From positions 17,118,001 through 17,182,000 of the forward strand of contig JAYKKI010000039.1 of assembly GCA_039881145.1 (NCBI GenBank): 64,000 bases of DNA, written 5' to 3'. This stretch comes from Druceiella hillmani (taxonomy: Eukaryota; Arthropoda; Insecta; Lepidoptera; Hepialidae). The notes under the pieces were generated by a model that was not told the DNA's origin, ran no database searches, and worked only from the letters and a program-made list of their open reading frames with translations. Both the position numbers and the translations under genes were made by a program. How positions within the stretch are numbered: position 1 is the stretch's first letter; every line of letters begins with the position of its first letter. Shown piece after piece: positions 33,736 to 46,390 of the stretch.

Positions 33736-34374
33736 CGCTGAAACAATACAAATTATAAAATAGTTTAAATAATAGTAATAATACATTAGCTAATGAAGTA
33801 CTTCAATATTTTCGAAATCCAATAAAACATTAAAAACTTACCTATTAAGTATTGTCAATGTTACACTTTGTAAATGTTTGAATAACGTTTACCTTAGAGC
33901 CATTTAAACATAGAACTAAATAAATGCACTTAAATTTCTTCAATTACTAGCAACTTTAAATATTTTACGAAAAATACACTTAAATTATTTTTATTACTGG
34001 TAACTTTAAATATTTTGCGAACTTATGTCAACACTTCTAATTATTTTTATATACTGTGTCATCTACTAAAAACAGCCCAAAAATAATAGAACGTAACAAG
34101 TAGTGACATCTAGGAACGTCAAGAGTCATGTCAATGACTGTTTCTACTGTAGCTCAATATTCATTCTTATTAATTCCTGTAGTATCTAACAGATGGCGTT
34201 AGTAATAACGTATTGGTAATGTTAAAGTATTATATATCGATTTTTTATCATTTTTTTGTTGAAAATGATTTTGTTTACTAAAATAATGATAGATGACATA
34301 TTTAGATATGATTGTAATTAACTGTGTTTAATTTTAAATCTAGACGTGTTATAGTTTTTTCATACTGTACGTTA
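33736..34374. other. AT-rich DNA, Helitron flank
   Basis: It includes cagatggcgttagtaataacg at about 34,190, part of a dispersed 'agatggcg' motif. The Helitron 5' terminus (TC start) could not be placed. Confidence 0.4.
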
Positions 34375-35035
34375 CTGACTAAATCGATACCCATAACGCA
34401 GTTTACTGAATAACCAGACTGGTAATGTGGCTTACTGGCTAACTGATTTACTGATTAACTGGACGCTTATAATATAACTTACTGATTAACTTGACACTGT
34501 TAACGTAACTTACTGACTAACCGGACACTGGTAATGTAGCTTACTGACTAACTTGACACTGGTAATGTAGCTTACTGAATAGTCTGACACTGGTATTATA
34601 ACTTACAGATTAACCTAATGCTGGTAATATAATTTACCGACTAACCTGATACCAGTAACGCAGTTTACTGACTATCCAGACACTGTTAATATAATTTACT
34701 GACTAACCCGATACCGATAACACAGCTTACTGAATAACCGGATACTGATAATGTAGCTTACTGGCTAAACTGACACCGGTAATGTAGCTTACTGATTAAC
34801 CGGATGCTTATAATATAACTTACTGATTAACCTGACACCGTTAACGTATCTTACTGACTAACTGGACACTGATAATGTAGCTTACTGACTAAGCGGTCAC
34901 TAGTTATGAGCTTACTTAGTGACTGGACACTGGTAATGTAGCTTAGTGAATAGTCTGACACTGATCTTACAACTCATTGACTAACATAATGCTGGTAATG
35001 TAACATACTGACTAACCTGATACCGGTAATGTTTA
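34375..35035. repeat. 31-bp tandem array, about 20 degenerate copies
   Basis: The unit reads ggtaatgtagcttactgact followed by aacctgacact with frequent substitutions. Successive gtaatgtagc landmarks at 34,531 and 34,562 set the 31-base period. Copy-to-copy divergence is high, so the array is old. Confidence 0.9.
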
Positions 35036-35670
35036 AAGACTCTCGTTTTATTTCTCTCCTTATTTTTATAATTTTAACCGTGTTATGTAAAGAAAACCAT
35101 TTTCTTCCAATGTTTAAGAATGTTTTTAGAGTTTCGTACTAAGAATTTCCAAATTCTGTTGAGATAAGACTGTCTGTTCATCACTCTATCAGAGGATAGA
35201 ATAAGATACAGGTTTAAATTTTATCTAATTCTCTGACCCAAACGAGAATTTAATATACAATTTTGTTTCATGGAGGCGTTCATGCATATAACGGCCAAGG
35301 AAAGGAAAGCGGGGGACGTGAATGATAATTTTTTCTACGTGTTCTCGTGAATCATTTTTATCATAGATTTTTATCAAGCTTTTTGTGCAGTTTTCTAAAC
35401 TTTTCTCTTTCAAAAATAAGTGCGATGTCGTCGAATTTAGTGAAATTGGATCACTTTTAATTCCCATGCCAAAAGGTTCCGAAAGGAGCCTTATTATTGT
35501 GGCAATGCCGGCCACCAAAAAGTGACGGAAAAGGCCCGTCTGGCTGTCATAGGCTTCTAATTTCCAAACGAAATAAGATGTTATATTGAAAAAGATTTCT
35601 CATACTCTTTATTAAAAAAAGCTAAAGGCAAAAAGGTTGTAAGTAATGAAGTCACAGTTTTTTTATTATA

Positions 35671-35675
<5 letters not shown>
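35036..35675. other. Unassigned DNA with a 97-codon open frame
   Basis: The minus strand is open from 35,518 to 35,225 (starting MVAGIATIIRLLSE). The region is somewhat less AT-rich than its neighbours, but the predicted protein has no domain I recognise, no upstream exon is visible and codon evidence is weak. It might be a TE scrap, a host exon or chance. I do not call it a gene. Confidence 0.3.
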
Positions 35676-35722
<47 letters not shown>

Positions 35723-35735
35723 GGTATATATGTAT
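35676..35735. repeat. (TA)n microsatellite with tgta variants
   Basis: A TA run with a few TG substitutions that continues into a short TG-rich stretch. Confidence 0.9.
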
Positions 35736-36349
35736 GTGTTTTTGTGTTTGTGTCTGTGTTTTTATAAAACAACTGCCAAGACTACGTTAAATTATAATAA
35801 CTTATGCTCGTATAAATTTAAAACTTTTTAATTATTGCTTTACAATTGTAACACACTTTTTAAACTTAAAAAAAGGACATATACCATCAAAGTGTATATG
35901 ATTTTAAATCATCTGGGCAGAAGGTTCTCATAGCGTGACATAAAAAGTCATTGATAGTACTAGATAGACTTCAGTAATTAAGTTAATCGCTTTCAAATTA
36001 AGCAGTAATTTCGTTCATTAAAGTCTTCATTATTTGTTCTGAAATAATGATTGCTTAATCACAGCATGAACTTGATAGTAACTTGTTTCAAATCGCACAG
36101 ATGTTTTTATGGATGCACTTTTCAACATCATAATTGTGTATGAGGCTTTTACAACCACATTTCACAAACAAAAGCTAGGTGATAGCATTATCCAAGCAAC
36201 ACAGTACTTTGCTATTATGAATTAAGAACTCTTCGAGTCTCCTGTATTAGTTTCTTCAATCTTATTACTTTCACTTATAATTTCTCAAATATTCATTTTA
36301 GTCTAATATAAATACATTAGTCTAAAATATTAATGGACTCTAAGCATGG
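35736..36349. other. AT-rich DNA, no recognisable feature
   Basis: Nothing supported. Confidence 0.5.
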
Positions 36350-36905
36350 ATCTCTTAATCATCATCGTCACCAACCGGAAGACGTCCACTGCTAAACTCC
36401 GTCGACTTCCACGCTGACGTCCACTGCAGACTGAGCCGGACAGACTACATCCGACGGCTTCTCGCGACCTTTATCAGGTCATCTGTACCCCTATCGAGGA
36501 ATCTTCCCACTTTGCGTCTTCCGGAACGTGATCGCCAATTGAAAACTTTTCTTCTCTAACATTTATCAGTTCTGCGTGCTAAATGACCAGCCCATTTCCA
36601 CTTCAGTCTGCCAATCCTAGAAGATATGTCGTAGATCTTAATTCTTCTACGAAACTCTTCATTATGGATCATATCTTGTAGAGAAACTCCGAGCATATAG
36701 CCATTTCTATAACTCGCTGAGCGACTTGGAGTCTTTTTACGAGGTCAGTAGTAAGTGGTCACGCTTTCATAGGTGATTAAAAGCAACACTCACTTGTTTG
36801 AATCTTTCGTCTTCAAACATATTACCCAGCTGAGTGGATTCTTTTGACCTCTTTCTCAAAGTTATATTTATCTAATTGAACAGTTTCTTTAGGTATATAT
36901 AATGA
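36350..36905 (-). mobile_element. RTE-type LINE C-terminal remnant
   Basis: On the minus strand LTTDLVKRLQVAQRVIEMA is followed by a frameshift and NEEFRRRIKIYDI-, IGRLKWKWAGHLARR- and RSGRRKVGRFLDRGTDDL-like readings. These are the 'LT..L...L..AQRAMERAMLGVSLRD', 'NEEIRRRTKV.DI', 'KLKWQWAGHIARR' and 'GRR.VGRP..RW.DDL' blocks of the commonest lepidopteran RTE elements. The end (ccggaagacgtccactgct on the plus strand) has the familiar 'QWTS' terminal reading. The copy is 5'-truncated with frameshifts, hence dead. Confidence 0.85.
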
Positions 36906-38589
36906 TTCAAATTCAAGAGTAGTATGCCCAACATTTTTCTTAATAAAACCTACCAACTCGAGGTTAATGTATTAGTAACATTAAATACTCTGCTATTGCA
37001 TACTATAACCAATAATTAACACAGCATGAATCCTTTTTTCGACAAGTTGAACATATCTTAATCTGGTGATCTATCATTACATTAATTGGCATCAGTAACT
37101 AGATGATGTCTACTACCGCATCTTCAGCAAAGTGCACTATCAAAAGCGTCTTCAACATTTTATTACCCTTGAAACTAAAGTTCACATGTGTCAGTTAATA
37201 TTATAACCTTTATTTGAGACGGTTGGTATCTTGATCTTTCAATTACTTAACAAACTTGAATACCTTCATAATTTATTTATTCGTACGGTACGTTGTCTGC
37301 ATCAGCAAAATTTTATCAAATTTCCTAGTTCAGGTCACGATTCAATTAAGTGGATATCCGTGACCGAGCTAATCTTCATATACTTTCGCTTGTCCATAAT
37401 ATCATAACAAACTTCGATGGCAAGTATTAATCGAAAAGATAAAATTTCGACTAAAACGCACGTACGCGCAGCGAAATAACACAACGCCATTTAATTAATT
37501 TCTACCATAAACTTTTTAAGACATTGCTAGCAATATTAATTTTTTGTAGGACGTTATACAAGATTGCGTACCTATCTACGTCACACGAGACAAAATAATT
37601 ATTCGTGTATAAACTGTTACGGTTTCTATTCATGTGTGATGGATCCAAAATATGGAACCAAATGTAATATTTGTCAAATAAATATTTACCAAAATTAAAT
37701 GACGTTATATATAGAGGTTTTTATATTCAGATAACTTAACATATTAAATATAGCATGTACCTTATGTCATGCATATAAACTTGGAAAATATTTTTATATT
37801 TGAACCGCCGCCATTTTGATATTATTTCACTAGTCCATTCTGTCCACCAACTAGTCAAGGTTTAGATCTAAGCTACTTCATTTAGTAAAATCAACCAAGA
37901 AATCAAAATTTTCATTAAAATTATTACAGCGATTTACTGTCTCAAATAAAGGTTACAAATATTTTGAGAAATTTTCAATAAAATTATTACATAAAAAGAA
38001 AAAATAAACCGTTTTTGAAATTTTTGCCTATTTGTTTGTACCCACATCATTACGCACATACTTATGATTCAATTTCAAAATTTTGTAACTTAGTATCTTA
38101 AGAATAAGATGAAGTAATAATTTTAAAGAATTAAACAATTAAGAAAAAAGTATTATTTTGCTGTCAAAATTACATGGCTTAAACTTGGTATGAAAAATCT
38201 GTTGTTTTAATATTCTTTATTGCATTTCTCATTATTTTTTTACATCAACTACGTAATATTTTTATATCGTATCAGATTGTCTCTAATAGATGGCGCTAGA
38301 TATAAACTAAATCACGCAATCAAAATCTATTTGTAAATTAATAAACTGTGAAAACGAAGTCTTGGGCAAAAGTTTGTTTTGGAAATAAAATAATACAAAC
38401 TTTTTTGTTTGAAATGATAGTGGACAAACGCTGATGAAAATTAATTCACTGCGAATGTATGAGTTTGTTTTACCTTTTTTAAAGATGGGGCAAATCCAAA
38501 ATCTTCAAGTACGTAATGATCAAAAGAACAGAGGTTCTTAAAATAGTAAAATAAATATGTGAAAATTGTATTGCGCATTTCAATCTATA
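36906..38589. other. AT-rich DNA, no recognisable feature
   Basis: Contains agatggcgctagatat at about 38,290 (dispersed motif) and nothing else I can support. Confidence 0.45.
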
Positions 38590-38960
38590 CATGTAATAAA
38601 ACTGTAACAGAACGAATCCTATACATGCAAAATATTTTAAAACGAGTGAGTAATTTTGGGTAGAAAAAAATAGTAGAAGCCAAAAAACCTGTTTTTAGAA
38701 TTTTCATCTCTCTGTCTTTGTGTCAATTTATTCTTCAATCATGCATAATCTACGGTACGAATTTTTATAGTATTTGGTCCAATAATACTTTATTCCCTCG
38801 AGCAACATATCGGATACTTTTTAACTGGATATAAGAGATTTAAAAAATCCTAACTTAGTGAATATTACCATATTGGTACTGCCAACGCCATCTATTAGTG
38901 TTTTTAGTAAACTTTATGCTACCGCTTGAAGTTCTGAGAGATAAAAATAAAAATACTCCA
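38590..38960. repeat. Dispersed repeat, copy 1 (partner at 56,830-57,220)
   Basis: About 350 bases share an ordered set of landmarks with 56,830-57,220: aataaaactgtaa, agccaaaaaacctgttttta, cttcaatca, ctcgagcaacatatcgga, gagatttaaaaaatcctaac, ttggtgaatatta-like and ccatctattag. Both are in the same orientation and moderately diverged. The class is unknown; the family looks familiar from insect intergenic DNA. Confidence 0.8.
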
Positions 38961-39765
38961 AAAAATTCCTAATCACTTTTTTTAAACTGAATTCCGCACT
39001 AACGAAGTTCTATCGGCGCAGTTAATGCTATTATGTTTAAACGTCATATATTTAATGCTATTATATTTAAAAATTACATACAAATACATAATAAAATACA
39101 TAAAATTTGGCAAAATATTGAACCGCGTCTATTTATGAAGTTGATTCAATAAAAGAAATGAATACTTTTCTAACTTGGTCTCGGGAAAAGCGAATTCAGG
39201 GAAATTAACTAAATTTTTGTGAAATAAGAAAAAAATTATCAGTTGAAAAAAATGTTTACAAGAGATTTTCTTCACGAAAAAAAGAAAGCAAGGAAATTTT
39301 TTCACTTTTCACATTAGAAAAATATTATCATAACAATTAAATACACGAGTACTGGCATTCGTCCCTTACGCCCACGAAAAATTTAATTATTAATATTGTC
39401 ATTATACCATTTAAAAAATTGTCTTAAACCTTTCAAAGCTATCAACGCCAACAGGTACTGTGGAAGAAACGTAGAGTACGTTTGAAAACGATAGAAATAT
39501 GAACTTTTGTTACATGTTTGTCAATATCAGTGCAGTTTATTATCAGCAGAAAATAATAAACGTCATTTAATGTAAAAAACTTATTTAAAGAATAAATGGG
39601 AGATTCGATTTTTTAAAAACTAAGCACTGTATCTTTATGACTATTAAAATGCTTTTCCACAACAGACTACACCAAAATCAGGGATTATAAATGATTTTGA
39701 TTGATCACAATATTTGCTCTATGGCGTCTTCACATGAAAAAAATGACAGTACTGTCATAAATTAG
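38961..39765. other. AT-rich DNA, no recognisable feature
   Basis: Nothing supported. Confidence 0.5.
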
Positions 39766-39768
39766 GGA

Positions 39769-39865
39769 TCGTGGAAAATGCTATCAGCGCCAGCTGGTGA
39801 TAAATTAATAAACCAAAAGTTTATTTATTTGTCACCAGCTGGCTCTGATAGTATTTTCCACGGTT
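39769..39865. mobile_element. Foldback hairpin with 46-bp arms
   Basis: The two arms (starting atcgtggaaaat and ending attttccacggt) pair over 46 bases with five mismatches around a 5-base loop. The central motif gccagctggtga appears in both. The arms are far too long and uniform for a terminator. It fits a tiny foldback transposon or a recent inverted duplication; a small-RNA precursor is possible. Confidence 0.75.
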
Positions 39866-42800
39866 TCTATTTTATACAATATTTATTTGAAAGTTGTCAA
39901 ATATGTCCCTACTGCATCAGTGGTACCTCATTAGTCGATATCGATCCAACCGTTACAGCTCTAGGAACTGATAAAAAAACGGACATCCATAGGTATCCAG
40001 TGGTCAGAAACGTTAACCTTCTTATGATTTTGCCGCAGTCGGGTAAAAAACTGATAACGTCTCTATCAACTTTATATATAAATTTGTATGACATTGTCAC
40101 TATATCAACTGTACCCAAGCTGCTAGAATGACTTACACAAAGAATGTAAGAATTATTCCTCAATCTCTGTTTGATGACATAATTCTAAAAAAATAATCTA
40201 TTCAAAATTTTTTACGTCACCGTGCACATTTTACGTTCCTGCACCGTTAAACCGTTTGTTTACTTTAGCCTAATCATTATAATGCTTTTCTTTTAAACCT
40301 TCTTTGTGTTTACACAGACTAATTTTTTCCTGATTAAGGATATAAGTTAGTAACTTTTCTAAACACCTAAAGTACCAACCATTTCTACTCTTCTCCATAC
40401 GTATCTTGATGCCGAAACTGTTTTTTTTAATCAGTTAGAAATAAGTTGACTTTCGCCACATTTTTAAAATTAAAACACACCATCTGTTTGCCTAAAGAAT
40501 GACCATTGACTGGACAGCATCAAAGCAAATTGACTTCTCGGAGAACGATACCAAACAACAGTTACTCCATATTTACCAATTAACACTTAACCACAATGCT
40601 TCCCATTATCATACTATAAAATAATATTGAGAGTACGTAAACAGCGGTATCAGCTGCGAGTTAGCTGGCATTTTTTTTTCTGTAATTGTACATATTAAAG
40701 ATGTTTTTCCGCAAATATACTACCAATTTCAGCTCCTAGATTACCAACGCAAATTCCACTGTATAAGCCTTTTCTACCAATAGTACATCAGTATCCTGAT
40801 TTCACCAGCTCTAAACTAGAATAGATTAATACATAAGTAATTAATGGACATCGATGATGGGTAACAGCAAAAAAAAATAATTTTTCTGCTTTTTTCAACT
40901 TCTTGCAAAAGTGTAAATCTAGTAGTCTGACTATATGTTGCCATATATTATCTAATACATATTTTAGTTGCCATTCTTCATGTGAAATATGAGCTAAATT
41001 TCAATGCTGTAATTTTAGCTCCTTCTACTCTATTGAGGATCTTCAAAATAACCTTGGTCATATCTGATCACAATAGTTCTTTATTTGCTATCACCTGATA
41101 ATATTGGCCCGTTTTGCTAAAAATGCTTTTCGGTTATTACTGAAAAGGTTGAGGAAAAGAAAGTGACACATACACGGATTAAGATTTAAATGGTTGATTT
41201 ACTAATATAATTTTTTTTATTTGCCCCAAAAAATTGATAAATTAATGCGAAAAATATATTTTGGCTAACGTAGTTTGAAGAAAAATATATTATATAGTAG
41301 CGAAACACTGATCAATAATGCTCAGAGGAAACAAATGTTTCAAAAATATGCTCTTTTTGGCATGGTTTAAATCATGACAAATAATATTCCTAAAATGAGT
41401 TCAAAAATTTGACTTGACAGTTTCTTTTCGTGGTTTTTTTTAAAAAAAAAAGTTGAAATATAATCGAGGATCAGAACATTTAAGAAAAAAGAAAATCAAT
41501 ATTTTGATGAAGAACAGACTTTTTTCTCATTTAAAAATAAATACATTTTTTTAATATTCTTTAATGCAAAATAAGTTTTTATTCTATGTGTTATAATATC
41601 TTATACATTCTAATACATAAGTGTATAAAATATGATAAATATACATTATGTATTCGAATACAAAAACTTACAACTGTCCCTTGCTGTAAAACAGTATCGT
41701 TAACTTAGCTATAAAAGCAACTTAGCATAAATGGAAACTTCATTGTTTTTTTATTAAATGAAAGAATTGTACGTAAAAAATTACGTATTTATAAAAAAAT
41801 TTGCCGTTTGTGATTATTTGAATAAAAAAATTAAATTTGAAAAATACTCTTATCATCAAGAAATGATTGTAAATTGGCTGTTGAAGATTAAATTTATAAT
41901 CTCCGTACTCAATCTTTTGTTTAAATTTTTTAATTTTTTCGGGTTTGTTTTTTTTTATGCAATTTCGTATTTGTATTACACATTCAATTATTGGTATCAC
42001 AAAGAACAGCACTTGAGTAAAAAAAATTATAACAAATTGATCATTACAAAACGGTGAATTTGTTTGGGAAAGATTTTTGAAATTTATTGTTTATACAAAA
42101 TAATTGCGAGCGAATAATATTTTTTTTTAAATACATCGTTTTTAATGTATATTATTTTAGTTAATAACAAAAAACCTTGAATTTTCAATTTGTGCTAAAT
42201 GCACTTGTTAACCTACTATGTAAAATATAAATTACGTACAAGACAGGCAGCAAACCACATAATTGCAAATGCACCATATTTCAAACAAGTGAATATCTGT
42301 GGAAAGATAGTTTGTTCTCAAGTGATTAATCTGTTATTATACTGAAACAATGTCGTACTAATAATGATTTTGCATCATGTCTTTATTATGTATAATTAAA
42401 CCCTTTTTATCCTTAAGATTGGATCGAAAACAAAAATTCAAAGTAAAAACTTTTTCAATTGCTATAGCTACCGGGTCTAAATTCCGTATGTGTGCTGATT
42501 CCTAAAAAAGTCAGTATAAACAACAAACAAATATAATACTTTTTGATCGAAAGTGTAAACCAAAAACCGTTCAAAAAAATGTTGGATTTCAAGTTGTGAT
42601 GATATTTTATAAAAATGTAGTCCATATACTACCCTACATATAGTCCAATCCTCTAAAACTAAAATTACCATGTTATTTGCGGATTTTAAACATTGTCTGA
42701 ACTCATATAACAAATACGACATATAATTTAAAATATTTTCTATACAATTTTCTTTATATATTATAATCTGAAAAATATACCTTCTCTTTATCTCTGGATT

Positions 42801-43400
42801 AAATGTACATATGAGATCGCCATTACATTATCATGGACACCAAATAATTATATTATATGCCTTACATGAAATATATAATGTTTGTTATTATATTACAATA
42901 CTTAACGAAACATATAACAATACTTTTTGTGAAAACTATTAGTGACAATAAACATGATTGTTCACAAGCGAAAATAAAAAGAAGCAAACCAAGAAACAAA
43001 TCCAATAAAATTGTTAAGATCTTGAAGAGAAAGAATTTCATAAAACATTTTTGCAGATAGACCATAATACCAAAAATATCACCAATTATTGCAAAACATA
43101 CAACGAAAACCAAATCACTCAAAAATACTCATAAGTCTCATAGTTCTGATTTGAATTTCTCCCACTTATATAATCAATGCAATTTTTTTATAAGTACACC
43201 GGTTAACTAGCTTCTTACTTATTTATTAATAGTTTTTTAGCTTCTGGGGTCCAAGTAAACTTGGTAGCTAATTTTTTTTGTATAAAAAAACTATCATCAA
43301 ATATAATAGGGCGATGGTGCCTGTGATGACATTCTTTAATAACAAGAATCTAATTAGGGTTCGGCATTTTCTTTTGATCCATTGAACGCTAAAAGGAAAT
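39866..43400. other. AT-rich DNA, no recognisable feature
   Basis: This is a long, very AT-rich stretch. Frames of 80-117 codons occur (39,778-40,131; 41,758-42,057; 42,862-43,122) but they run on both strands at once, are rich in Phe/Tyr/Ile/Lys/Asn as expected from composition, and show no domain. I see no array or element end. Confidence 0.5.
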
Positions 43401-43404
43401 AATA

Positions 43405-44575
43405 TGCATTTACGAAACCAGAGTTATCAACAATATTATACATAAACAAGTTAAGTGCGTGTCGGAATATACCGAAATAATTTAAAGTGCTAAGCAATTC
43501 TACATTGAACAATTTCAAATCCACCATTAAGAAATAAGAGGAATCGGTTAAAGAAGATACCAATCAGAGTTGTCGATAATATTATACATAAACAAGCTTT
43601 ATGTAGGTATGTCAGAAAATACATAAAGGAGTTGCCTTGGAAATTTTTGATGGAATTTAACCGAAATAATTAAAATTTCTAAAAAATTCCATACCTAAAC
43701 ATTTTCAAACCCACCACTAAAAAATAAGGGGAATCGGTTAAAGAAGAAGCCAATCAGAGTTTTCAATAATATTGTACAAAAACAAGCTATATTCATATCA
43801 GAATATACATAAAGTAGTTGCCTTGGAAATGTTTGATGGAATTTACCCGAAATAATTAAAATTTGTAAACAATTCCATACCTAAACATTTTCAAAACCCA
43901 CCACTAAAAAATAAGGGGAATCGGTTAAAGAAGAAACCAATCAGAGTTTTCAATAATATTGTACATAAACAAGCTATATTCATGTCAGAATATACATAAA
44001 GTAGTTGCCTTGGAAATGTTTGATGGAATTTACCCGAAATAATTAAAATTTGTAAACAATTCTATACCTAAACATTTTCAAACCCACCACTTAAAAATAA
44101 GGGGAATCGGTTAAAGAAGAAACCAATCAGAGTTTTCAATAATATTGTACATAAACAAGCTATATTCATGTCAGAATATACATAAAGTAGTTGCCTTGGA
44201 AATGTTTGATGGAATTTACCCGAAATAATTAAAATTTGTAAACAATTCTATACCTAAACATTTTCAAACCCACCACTTAAAAATAAGGGGAATCGGTTAA
44301 AGAAGAAACCAATCAGAGTTTTCAATAATATTGTACATAAACAAGCTATATTCATGTCAGAATATACATAAAGTAGTTGCCTTGGAAATGTTTGATGGAA
44401 TTTACCCGAAATAATTAAAATTTGTAAACAATTCTATACCTAAACATTTTCAAACCCACCACTAAAAAATAAGGGGAATCGGTTAAAGAAGAAACCAATC
44501 AGAGTTGTCAATAATATTTTACTTAAACAAGCTATGTGCGTATCAGAATATACATAAAGTAGTTGCCTTGGATTA
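43405..44575. repeat. About 186-bp tandem array, six copies
   Basis: The landmark gaatcggttaaag lies at 43,541, 43,731, 43,919, 44,104, 44,290 and 44,476, giving spacings of 190, 188, 185, 186 and 186. The last three inner copies are nearly identical (gaaaccaatcagagttttca, ttgatggaatttacccgaa, cctaaacattttcaaaccc), while the outer ones are diverged. It ends abruptly inside a unit after gttgccttgga. Confidence 0.95.
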
Positions 44576-44759
44576 TGCTACAATCAAAAAATAAGACATG
44601 ATTAGCAAAAATCTATAAAATAATTTGCTCATTACATGAATTTTATCCTATTTCACTCCAATGTATCCTTCTAATGTTTTTAGTTATAAGCTTAGGTATG
44701 CACTAGAATCAGAACAAGTCTGTGGTACCTGAGTGGACGCAGGAATGTTTATTTAAGTT
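44576..44759. other. AT-rich spacer
   Basis: Nothing supported. Confidence 0.5.
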
Positions 44760-44985
44760 TTCTTGTATGGGAAACCACCACTTGGGATCTGCATTATTGA
44801 TTTATTATTGGTCGTGATAGAGGCCACTGTAACAGGTATTCCGTGAAAAATTCAAGTGTCTACCTGCTACAGTTCAAAAGATACATCCCTGTAACAAACA
44901 GGTAGACGGACGGACAGACAGGCGACGGAGGCTCAGTAATAGGGTCCCATTGGCACCCTTCGGGTACAGAACCCTAAAAACACAC
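44760..44985 (+). mobile_element. Lepidopteran dispersed repeat, 3'-end type
   Basis: The segment ends with gacggacggacagacaggcg, a stretch reading taatagggtcccattgg and then caccctt.cgggtacagaaccct. I recognise this end from memory as one of the most abundant dispersed repeats of moths and butterflies, but cannot name the parent element with confidence. The upstream part (44,760-44,890) is diverged. Confidence 0.7.
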
Positions 44986-45310
44986 TAAATTCATAAGATT
45001 CTGGAATCATAATGTATCAATCTAAAGACGAAGAAAGAAAATGGTTTAAAAAAAATGACAAAGGCACAAAAGGGAAACATTTTCAGAAAGCCTTATTGAC
45101 ACTGTTTTTAATATATTGAGATGGTTTTTGAAAACATTCACAGATGCAAATTTATCTGTCTCATTGTCAATTTCGTTTCGTATCCTTGAAATCATTACGA
45201 CGAATAATCGACCATAAAATGTTGGTTAGTCATAAGTATACTGTTACATATTTAATACTTTTGAATCTAGGTTACTGACTCCACGGCTAATAACCATACC
45301 TATCCATAAA
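44986..45310. other. AT-rich DNA, no recognisable feature
   Basis: Nothing supported. Confidence 0.5.
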
Positions 45311-45314
45311 GAAC

Positions 45315-45665
45315 GTGAGAACGAGCCAAAACGTCTATTTACAAAAGAACAGTAGACGCTTTAGTAAAACAATGTCTGCCATTGAGCAGCAACGCCGGTC
45401 GTTCGTTAACAATATCCGGCGCGTCCTCAAAGGGCCGCATTGTGGCGCAGAATGTGCACAGCTGTTACGCGCAGCGCAGCTAAATATAGAGGCGGCCACG
45501 TGCGGCGCGGGCGAGACCGCATCTGGACTCGCGTCACGGCCGTTGAGAATCCCAGACGGGACAATCGGCAATGTTAATCGGCGGCACTATAGGCATGGCC
45601 GCACACATTCATTATATATCGATAAAACTATTCGATATATCGATAAACTATACGCGTATCGATAA
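45315..45665 (+). other. GC-rich open frame; candidate exon or promoter-proximal region
   Basis: A frame of 116 codons crosses the most GC-rich DNA of the window (45,390-45,600, rich in gcgc and cggcc). A second ATG at 45,371, with an A three bases before it, would give MSAIEQQRRSFVNNIRRVLK and a run with LLRAAQLNIEAATCG. The reading is Arg/Ala-rich, as any GC-rich frame would be, and the opposite strand is also open for 78 codons, so coding is unproven. I recognise no domain. Downstream sit three TATCGATA motifs. Confidence 0.3.
45617..45664. promoter_or_regulatory. Cluster of three TATCGATA motifs
   Basis: Perfect TATCGATA octamers lie at 45,617, 45,638 and 45,657, each followed by aaact or aaaact. 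TATCGATA is the binding site of the insect factor DREF (and overlaps that of BEAF-32), enriched in housekeeping promoters and domain borders. The cluster next to a GC-rich island is suggestive of a promoter or insulator. Similar strings also occur in some insect transposons, so the role is inferred. Confidence 0.4.
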
Positions 45666-46179
45666 AACTATTGACAGAAGTTCACACTTCAAGATTAATC
45701 TTACAAAATTACTTCCACACATAGTAGTTTAAAACCATTAACTTCGTAAATCCGTAAGAACAAGGCCAAAAGTAAAAAAAAATATTAGTTTATACTGTGT
45801 AGACCAAACATCTGAAGTGAAAACCCTATGCTGTTTCACTTTATTTCATTAAACAAAATAATAGTAAAATCAACAAAATATAAATCTATAAAGCTTGTAA
45901 TCTTTGGACACTTCTCCTATAAAAATAGATTTTGAAACTTGTGAGGTTGCTACACCAGATGAGCAGTAGAAGTACAGAACTAAAAGTTTTTAAAACTGGC
46001 CATTTGTACTAATGACAATAATAAAATAACTTTAAATTTGGAAAATGGAACTATCCATTAAGGTTCAAATAATTCATTTAAAGTTGCTTGAATTTGTGGT
46101 TTTGTTCAACAAACTAGCAGCAACTTGAAAATTGTTTGTATCACGTCGATTTTAATTCAACTTGAGAAAATATTAACCC
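45666..46179. other. AT-rich DNA, no recognisable feature
   Basis: Nothing supported. Confidence 0.5.
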
Positions 46180-46390
46180 TATTCACAATTAAATGAAACT
46201 ACGTGATGTAGTATTATTTCTACTTTCTTTAATTTCTTTACCACGACCTAGGTTTCGTTGTATTACAACGTCGAATAAGGTCGTGGTAAAGAAATTAAAG
46301 AAAGTAGAAATAATACTACATCACGTAGTTTCATTTAATTGTGAATAATGAATTTCTACAAAATTAACGCCAAATATATTCAATATCAAC
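46180..46390. mobile_element. Hammerhead-family foldback, perfect 70-bp arms
   Basis: Bases 46,180-46,249 and 46,278-46,347 are exact reverse complements over 70 positions, separated by 28 bases. Reading the minus strand across the loop gives gttgt-aat-acaac, GAAA, acctaggt, C, gtgg: stem II, the second core half, stem III and the cleavage site of the ribozyme seen at 52.2 kb. The first core half CUGAAGA is missing, replaced by ttcgac, so this copy cannot cleave. Beyond the right arm about 40 bases (acgccaaatatattcaatat) are shared with the 52.1-kb copy. Perfect arms imply recent formation or gene conversion. Confidence 0.85.

Noticed and set aside
35225..35518. 97-codon minus-strand frame in less AT-rich DNA
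   Set aside because: The most gene-like unassigned frame, but no motif, partner exon or splice context could be seen, so it is listed only as unassigned DNA.
39778..40131. 117-codon plus-strand frame
   Set aside because: It begins inside the 97-base foldback hairpin and overlaps a minus-strand frame of 84 codons. No domain is recognised.
41740..42057. Open frames of 90-99 codons on both strands
   Set aside because: Composition is Phe/Tyr/Ile/Lys/Asn as expected from AT-rich DNA, both strands are open at once and no domain is visible.
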